This document shows positions 58,823 to 64,000 of a stretch of DNA of 64,000 bases, one piece after another. A model generated the notes under the pieces. That model did not search any database. It saw nothing but the letters and a program-made list of their open reading frames with translations, and was not told where the DNA came from. Source of the stretch: Streptomyces sp. NBC_01275 (GTDB lineage Bacteria > Actinomycetota > Actinomycetes > Streptomycetales > Streptomycetaceae); contig NZ_JAPEOZ010000001.1 in NCBI RefSeq assembly GCF_026340655.1, positions 8,928,001 to 8,992,000 on the forward strand. The letters are read 5' to 3'. Each line of letters begins with the position of its first letter. Within the stretch, counting starts at the first letter, position 1. The translations under genes were made by a program, and so were the position numbers.

Positions 58823-59331
58823 GGTGTCTCCCGATGGCCGGATGTGCGAGCCCGATGATGTCAGAGCCGCCCGTGACTGGCTACGCAGTCATGTCTGCGC
58901 TGTCATGTCTACGGAGTCATGTCTACGCAGTCATAAGGCCGTCGTCAAGAGTTCGGAACGCATCCGTAACACCGAGCCCGGGCATGACGAGGCGGCCCGG
59001 TCCGTGGGGTGCTGTTGACGAGTGGCGATCCAGGTGACAGGAAACCCGCCAGTAGCATTCGGATCGAAGGTGCCGCGCTGACCCCCCGGACGCCGGAGTA
59101 CCCGCACCGGCTCTCGTGCCGTTGTGGTGAGAGACGCCGACGCGGGAGGACGACGATGGGGCGGATCAAGAAGCAGCGTGCCGGGCGGGTGTGCGATATC
59201 CCGTGAGTTCTCCTGAGTCCCGCTGAGTCCTTGTCCCCGTGGCCAGGGTGTTCTGCCTCCTTGGGATGCTCTTCAAGCTGGTGACGTAACTTCAGGATTC
59301 TTGAAGCGTTCTCACTTCGTCCGATTGATCC
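58823..59331. other. 509-base region between the LacI gene and the recombinase element
   Basis: Apart from the 14-bp repeats (58881-58936) it holds a tiny ORF (59156-59206, MGRIKKQRAGRVCDIP) with GGGAGGA ahead, possibly the stub of a gene cut by the element. No other gene is supported. The left end of the element must lie in 59206-59331. Confidence 0.6.
58881..58936. repeat. Four 14-bp tandem repeats upstream of the LacI gene
   Basis: Units CTACGCAGTCATGT, CTGCGCTGTCATGT, CTACGGAGTCATGT and CTACGCAGTCATAA follow one another without gaps, 59-114 bases upstream of the LacI start. Confidence 0.85.
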
Positions 59332-60161
59332 GTGATCGGGGTGAAGGTGAGGGGGCTCGGGTTGGCGCTGGCAGCCGTACATGACCTGCGCGAGTTCCGG
59401 GGTCCGGTCTCGGCGGAGGAACTGGAGCAGTTCGAGACCGACGTGCTCGCTGGCTTCGTGCTCGCGCGGGCCTCGGCGGGGCTGGCGGACGGGACCATCC
59501 GTGGGACCGAGCCGGAGATCAAGACGTTGTTCACCGGCTGGGGCGGTGAGCTGGCGACCTGCCGCAAGTTCGCCCCGACCGCTCGGAACTACACAGCTTC
59601 GAAATTGATGCGCAGGTCGGACTCAGGGTGACCGAGGCGTGCAAGCTCGACTTGGCTGACATCAAGTGGGATCTGGGCCGCTTCGGCAAGCTTCACGTGC
59701 GCCACGGCAAGGGCGCCCGCGGCTCGGGTCCGCGTGAGCGGATGGTGCCACTGATCAACGGTGCCGACCGCACGCTGCGGTGGTTCATCGAGGACGTCTG
59801 GGGCCAGTTCGACGACGACCACACCCGAGCGGGTGCCCCGCTGTTCCCGTCCGAGCGTAAGGACGCCGATGGTACCTCGCGCCGCGTCGGCGACGACGCC
59901 TTGCGCAACGGCCTGGCTGCCGCGGCGAAGGCCCATCTGCCTGCCTGGGCCGACACGCTCACGCCGCACGTCCTGCGGCACTTCTGCGCGTCCGAGCTCT
60001 ACCTCGGAGGACTTGATCTGCTCGGGATCCAAGAGGTCCTCGGTCACTCGTGGATCGCGACGACGATGCGGTACATCCACGTCCAGCAGACCCGGGTCGA
60101 GGACGCCTGGGTGTCCGGGCAGCAGCGGGCCGCGAAGCGGCTGGGAGGACTGATGGGATGA
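59332..60161 (+). pseudogene. Tyrosine recombinase, first gene of a trio element, with deletion and frameshift
   Basis: The 5' part encodes the N-terminal domain (DLREFRGPVSAEELEQFETD, then VLARASAGLADGTIRG). At TIRG the sequence jumps to TEPEIKTLFTGWGGELAT, apparently losing roughly 90 residues of the core-binding domain. A frameshift near 59610 then moves to the frame reading VTEACKLDLADIKWDLGRFGKLHVRHGKG. The catalytic domain is otherwise complete: Arg in GLRVTEAC, Lys in HGKG, TPHVLRHF (HxxR), LGHSWIATTMRYIHV (His and Tyr nucleophile). Overlaps the next gene by four bases (ATGA). Confidence 0.85.
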
Positions 60162-60487
60162 AGTGGAACCTGCGGCTGACCGCCGCGAACAAGGGGATCT
60201 GGAAGGCGTCCGAGCTCCAGCGGAGCCTGGCCGAACACGGCTTGGTGATCTCGGCCGGGAAGATGTCGGGCCTGTGGTCAGGCCAGCCGGTCTCTCTCAA
60301 GCTGGAGGACCTCGACGCGATCTGAGTCGTGCTCGGCTGTGAGATCAGCGATCTGCTGATTCCCGAGCCCGGGAAGGTCAGGCGCCCAGGTCAGCAAGCT
60401 GGCGTTCAGGAGGCCACGGCCGGCTCGGTGGTGGCTCCGGCCGTCGTACCCAAGCGTCGCGACGGCCGTTCGCTGCCTCCGATGTGA
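60158..60487 (+). pseudogene. XRE-like helix-turn-helix protein with an in-frame TGA
   Basis: ATG at 60158 (overlapping the previous stop) opens MKWNLRLTAANKGIWKASEL, followed by LAEHGLVISAGKMSGLWSGQPVSLKLEDLDAI and a TGA at 60323. The same frame continues VVLGCEISDLLIPEPGKV with good bias to a TGA at 60485. The interrupting codon stands where a Cys (TGC/TGT) would fit, so a single-base nonsense change is the simplest reading. The HTH looks intact, the tail is lost. It probably helps the recombinases choose or bind sites. Confidence 0.8.
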
Positions 60488-60500
60488 CCTGGTCACCATC

Positions 60501-62084
60501 ATGGGGAAGATCAGCGAGAACAAGCCGGCAGCCTCCTGCTCAGGCTGTTTCGCCTGGGGGCAGCTGCCCGGCCGGTTCTGCCGCGGCTGCTATACCTACG
60601 GTCAGCAACACGCCGTCGGCAAGTGCGTCGGCTGTCGGCGGCAGGTCCCGGTCGATGACAAGCACGGATACTGCCGTCTCTGCGGGGCTCAGGCGACCTG
60701 GGCGATCAAGGCCAGTGGCAAGGCTTCGGTAATCGAGCCGTACCTACGGCTGGTGACCTGCCAGCAGCTGTTCTTCGCGAATCTGCAGCGGCCCAAAAGC
60801 GGAGGGCTGCCGGTCGGCAAAGCCGGGCGACGCGTCTTGAGGCAGCCGCCACTTCCCGACCCGTCTCACATGATCACAGAATGGATGCAACTGACGCTGT
60901 TCACCGCCACTCGGGACTTCCGCCGGTTCGACCGGGAGCGGCATGCTGACCTGGCCAATCCCTGGCTGGTCCGGGCCTGGAAGGCCGCCCGGGCACTGGG
61001 AGAGGCCCGCGGTTGGAGCCGCTGGATCGCCAGCGACGTGAACCGAGCGCTGGTGATCGTGCTGTCCGGCTACCGCGAAGGTGAGTCGATTCGGTACTCC
61101 GAGCTCTTCCCGGCCCTGCGTGTCCGCGGGCTACCGGTCGTGCGGACCGCCGAAGTCCTCGACCGCCTTGGCCTGTTCACCGACGACCGCGCCCCCGCAG
61201 TCGACCGGTGGCTGGAACGCAAACTCGACGGGATGGCCCCGGGCATCCGCCGCGCCGTCGAAGCCTGGGCTCGTACTCTCCTCGACGGTGGCCCGCGGTC
61301 CGAGCCCCGCTCCCGGCACACGGCATGGGCCTACCTGGGTGAGATCCAGCCGGTGCTACTGGAATGGTCCAGCCGATACGACCACCTGCGAGAAGTCACC
61401 CGGGAGGACATCATCGCGACCCGAGACGCTGTCACCGGCAAACAGCGTGAGAGCCGGATCGTCGCCCTGCGGTCGCTGTTCCGGTACTCGAAGAAGAACG
61501 GCCAGATCTTCCGCAACCCCACGGTCCGTATCCGCGTCCCCCGACAGACCGGCGGCGTCCTCCAAGCCCTTGCCCAGGCGGACATCGACGAGGCCATCGC
61601 CACCGCCACCACCCCAGACATCCGGCTCATCATCGCCTTGGCCGCCGTCCGCGCGGCACGGCCGAAGATGATCCGCACGATGCAGCTGGACGACGTCGAT
61701 CTGGGCAACCGGCGCATCACCGTCGGCGGCCACGTCCGCCCGCTCGACGACCTCACCCGCCGTGCTGTCCTGGACTGGCTCGACCACCGCCGCACCCGCT
61801 GGCCGAACACGGCCAACCCGCACCTGCTGATCACTCAGAAGACCGCCGTCGAACTCGGCCCGGCCGGCAAGCTCTGGACCACCCGGGCCACCCGCAACCT
61901 CACCGCCACTCTCGAACGGCTCCGCGTCGACAGACAGCTCGAAGAGGCCCTCACCCACGGCGCCGACCCACTCCACCTCGCGCTCGTCTTCGGCATCGAC
62001 GAGAAGACCGCCATCCGCTACGCGGACTCCGCCCGCAAGCTCCTCGGATCCGAACCCGAAATGGGCCCAGGGCGTTCTCCATGA
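60501..62084 (+). CDS. Zinc-ribbon, tyrosine-recombinase-like protein of the trio
   Basis: A 527-residue protein that seems intact. The first 75 residues are a Cys-rich zinc-ribbon region: CSGCFAWGQ, RFCRGCYTYGQ, KCVGCRR and YCRLCG (four CxxC pairs). Then a central SAM-like DNA-binding domain (SSRYDHLREVTREDIIATRDAVTGKQRESRIVALRSLFRYSKKNG) and a C-terminal half with AAVRAARPKMIRTMQLDDVDLGNRRITVGG, resembling the Arg-I region of tyrosine recombinases. The HxxR motif is not visible and the end reads LALVFGIDEKTAIRYADSARKLLGS, with a possible Tyr. It may be a catalytically reduced partner. Follows the HTH gene by 13 bases. Confidence 0.8.
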   Translation: MGKISENKPAASCSGCFAWGQLPGRFCRGCYTYGQQHAVGKCVGCRRQVPVDDKHGYCRLCGAQATWAIKASGKASVIEPYLRLVTCQQLFFANLQRPKSGGLPVGKAGRRVLRQPPLPDPSHMITEWMQLTLFTATRDFRRFDRERHADLANPWLVRAWKAARALGEARGWSRWIASDVNRALVIVLSGYREGESIRYSELFPALRVRGLPVVRTAEVLDRLGLFTDDRAPAVDRWLERKLDGMAPGIRRAVEAWARTLLDGGPRSEPRSRHTAWAYLGEIQPVLLEWSSRYDHLREVTREDIIATRDAVTGKQRESRIVALRSLFRYSKKNGQIFRNPTVRIRVPRQTGGVLQALAQADIDEAIATATTPDIRLIIALAAVRAARPKMIRTMQLDDVDLGNRRITVGGHVRPLDDLTRRAVLDWLDHRRTRWPNTANPHLLITQKTAVELGPAGKLWTTRATRNLTATLERLRVDRQLEEALTHGADPLHLALVFGIDEKTAIRYADSARKLLGSEPEMGPGRSP

Positions 62085-62109
62085 ACCCGCACATCCTGGA
62101 ATCGGTTGA

Positions 62110-63009
62110 TCAGCCGATCAAAGCCTCGGTGATCTGGCGGGTGGTCTGCGCGGCGACCCGGGGATTGACGGCGGCGTAGGAGGTGTAGGCGTTCAGGCCG
62201 GTGGCCAGGGCCCAGCCGCGGCCCCGGGTCCAGGTGGCGTCGTCGACACCGAGCGTGGCGCGGAAAACCGCCCGGCTCCCGGCAGACATCAGGGTGAAGG
62301 CGATGGTCAGGTCGCAGGCCGGGTCGCCGATGCCGAGCTCGCCGAAGTCGATGACCGCGCTGAGGCGGCCGGCGACGGTCAGCAGGTTGCCGGTGTGGAA
62401 GTCGCCGTGGAACCAGACCGGCGGGCCATCCCATCCGGGGGCGCTCAGCGCCGCATCCCACAGCTCGGTCATGGCCGCGGCGTCGAACGCACCGTCGACC
62501 TCCGCGATAGCGGCTCGCGTCGCGCGGTCCCGGTCGGTCAGCGGCCGACCGGTGAGCTCCTCGCGAGCGTCCTCGACGGGGAAGTCCTCGGGAATAAACG
62601 CCTGAAGAGCGGTGAGGAACTCCGCCAGTTGGACGGCAGCCCGGGACGAGTCAGCCAGTGCCTCAGCAGTCGCCACATCGCCGTCCAGCCAGCGGGACAC
62701 CGCCCACGGCCACGGATAGCCGAAGTCGGGCTCACCCACCCCCGCCGGTACCGGGATGGCCAACGGCAGGTGCGGGGCGAGCCTGGGAAGCCACTCGGAC
62801 TCCTTCATGGCCTGTCTGATGGCACCCGCATGGCGGGGCAGCCGGACGGACAGGTCCTCGCCCAGCCGGTAGATCACATGGTCCGAACCGGCCGGGTCGA
62901 GCCGTTTGAGAGGCAGCTCGGCCCACTGCGGGAACTGCGTATCGACCAGGTGCCTGGCCAGTGCGGCATCGATCGCGGGGCGGGGGTCCGCGGCTCTCCC
63001 GGCTGCCAA
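62110..63009 (-). CDS. Aminoglycoside-phosphotransferase-family kinase
   Basis: A 299-residue APH-like kinase. The catalytic HGDFHTGN is at residues 201-208 and the metal-binding DFGELGIGDPACDL at 221 onward. The N-lobe carries LKRLDPAGSDHVIYRLG and VRLPRH. A TTG at 63009 is chosen because AGGAG lies six bases ahead, giving the usual family length; the open frame continues upstream into Cys-rich sequence (CVECAEQ) that is not typical. Substrate unknown: antibiotic phosphorylation or a small-molecule kinase are possible. It is cytoplasmic and convergent with the trio element. Confidence 0.9.
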   Translation of the reverse strand: MAAGRAADPRPAIDAALARHLVDTQFPQWAELPLKRLDPAGSDHVIYRLGEDLSVRLPRHAGAIRQAMKESEWLPRLAPHLPLAIPVPAGVGEPDFGYPWPWAVSRWLDGDVATAEALADSSRAAVQLAEFLTALQAFIPEDFPVEDAREELTGRPLTDRDRATRAAIAEVDGAFDAAAMTELWDAALSAPGWDGPPVWFHGDFHTGNLLTVAGRLSAVIDFGELGIGDPACDLTIAFTLMSAGSRAVFRATLGVDDATWTRGRGWALATGLNAYTSYAAVNPRVAAQTTRQITEALIG

Positions 63010-63276
63010 GAGCAACTCCTGAGGTGGGCCCGCTCCATGCGGCGGGCAGTCGGAGCCATCACAGTGCCTCGTGCACTCGTCTGTCGATCGGTTTTCTCCA
63101 CTGGCCGTCCTCTGCTCCGCGCACTCCACACACAGGCCTGTCGAAGCCGACCCAACGTGTTCCCCATGAACCCAGGGGTCTATCGCTGAAAATGGCGGCA
63201 TCGGCCCCTCAGGTTCCCGATGAACTACCTTCAGTTTTCGCGAACCCACGGGGATCACGGCCCTGTTCTCCCGAAG

Positions 63277-64000
63277 CTACGGCGAAGTGACGAGTAGCTC
63301 TCTGTAATCAGAGTGACGCTCGGTCAGGGACAGCGAGGTGGGGTCGGGGACTTGGTCGGCCTGAAGGGCGGCGAAGTCGGCGTGTGCCTGCTCGACCGCC
63401 TGCGGGTACGCCTTGCGCTTGGCGTGCTCGGCGAGCGCCCGGTAGATGCTCGCGACGGAGGGGTTCTGGCCCTTGCGCTTGCCGGTGGGGATGATCAGGT
63501 CGGGCTGGATCTGCTCGACGGACTCGCCGTTCGCCCTCCGGTGCAGCACGGTGTGGAGCATGTCGTCGGTGATGACCGGCGGCCGGCCGCCGTGCTTGCC
63601 CTTGCGGGCCGCAGTGTCGAGCCCCTCCAGCGTCGCCTCCCGGATGTTCTCCCGCTCCGTCTCCGCCATCGCCGCGAAGAACGCGAACAGCAGCTTGCCC
63701 GGCCCGGTGGGGTCGTAGACGCCGGGCAGGGGCCCGGCGAGCATCTCCAGGGCCAGGCCGTGGGCGGTGAGATGGTCGGCGAGCGCGGTCAGCTCGGCGG
63801 CGTCGCGGCCGAGCCGCTTCATCTCGTACACGGTGAAGATGACGCGGCAGTGCGGGGCGTGCGCCTTGACCTCCCGAGCCGTGCGGAGCGCCTCCTCGAA
63901 TCGGGGGCGGACCCGGACGCGGGTGCCGATCTTCTCGCTGAAGATCTTGTCCCTCGGGATGCCGTGCTTGCTGAGCGCGTCGAGCTGGGAGTCGAGTTCC
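63277..64000 (-). CDS. Serine recombinase, 5' end beyond the right edge
   Basis: The frame runs in from the right edge (ELDSQLDALSKHG) through the catalytic domain parts FTVYEMKRLGRDAAELTALA, LEMLAGPLPGVYDPTGPGKLLFAFFAAMAETERENIREATLEGLD, then a HTH tail (RPPVITDDMLHTVLHRRANG, PSVASIYRALAEHAKRKA). The nucleophile Ser lies outside the window. It is related to the recombinase at 48874 in layout and motifs, but in the opposite direction. Continues past the window. Confidence 0.88.
   Translation of the reverse strand, partial: ELDSQLDALSKHGIPRDKIFSEKIGTRVRVRPRFEEALRTAREVKAHAPHCRVIFTVYEMKRLGRDAAELTALADHLTAHGLALEMLAGPLPGVYDPTGPGKLLFAFFAAMAETERENIREATLEGLDTAARKGKHGGRPPVITDDMLHTVLHRRANGESVEQIQPDLIIPTGKRKGQNPSVASIYRALAEHAKRKAYPQAVEQAHADFAALQADQVPDPTSLSLTERHSDYRELLVTSP

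Larger units (their letters stand above)
59332..62084 (+). mobile_element. Three-gene tyrosine-recombinase element
   Basis: Recombinase, small HTH protein and zinc-ribbon recombinase-like protein lie in one direction with overlapping or closely spaced reading frames. The plan resembles Tn554-type and recombinase-in-trio elements, but the middle gene is an HTH protein. No terminal repeats or target duplication could be recognised, so the outer ends are uncertain; genes 1 and 2 are disabled. Confidence 0.7.

Overview
The window is very GC-rich, uses Streptomyces-like codons (strong third-position G/C, GTG and TTG starts, GGAGG-type ribosome sites) and carries typical Streptomyces families: TerD/TerC, PucR, LLM/F420 oxidoreductases, Tat lipoprotein solute-binding proteins and CBM13 glycosidases. 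It reads as chromosomal Streptomyces (or a close relative), probably an accessory or arm-like part of the chromosome, because the right half is full of recombinases and broken genes.

Layout. 1-9.5 kb: a PucR-type regulator cut by the left edge, a two-domain TerD protein, an HSL-type hydrolase, TerC, an FkbM methyltransferase, an LLM oxidoreductase, then a divergent FMN-reductase/TetR pair with a double palindromic operator, and a LacI regulator. 9.5-12.3 kb: pobA plus an aldehyde dehydrogenase, an aromatic-acid funnel. 12.3-14.2 kb: divergent thioredoxin and FAD/NAD disulfide-type oxidoreductase. 14.3-17.5 kb: a four-gene minus-strand cassette (S1-type serine protease, small carboxypeptidase-regulatory-like protein, papain-like cysteine protease, unknown protein) that converges on and overlaps a chagasin-family cysteine-protease inhibitor; this is the most unusual system in the window. 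17.9-21.1 kb: peptide deformylase, PepSY membrane protein, TPR and MarR proteins. 21.1-33.6 kb: a hydrolase relic, then a PucR/two-SDR/amino-acid permease module and an amidohydrolase with a ribose-type ABC importer beside a LuxR regulator.

33.7-39.2 kb holds unknown proteins, AraC and LysR regulators, an alpha/beta hydrolase with a truncated LLM gene behind it, and a beta-trefoil (I66-inhibitor-like) protein. 39.2-49.6 kb is a decaying redox island: SnoaL, MBL, DsbA, PadR and MFS genes survive, but an SDR, an aquaporin, a Tn3-type transposase, a quinone reductase and a radical-SAM gene are fragments or carry nonsense/frameshift lesions. A serine recombinase sits exactly where the radical-SAM gene breaks off.

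49.9-58.8 kb is a complete plant-polysaccharide uptake locus: a secreted sialidase-fold glycosidase with CBM13, a GH42 beta-galactosidase, two ABC permeases, a Tat-lipoprotein sugar-binding protein and a LacI repressor, all on the minus strand. 59.3-62.1 kb is a three-gene tyrosine-recombinase element in which the first two genes are broken. An aminoglycoside-phosphotransferase-like gene and a second serine recombinase (running off the right edge) close the window.

Family assignments come from reading motifs, not from a database search. Sites called from palindromes or repeats are inferences.
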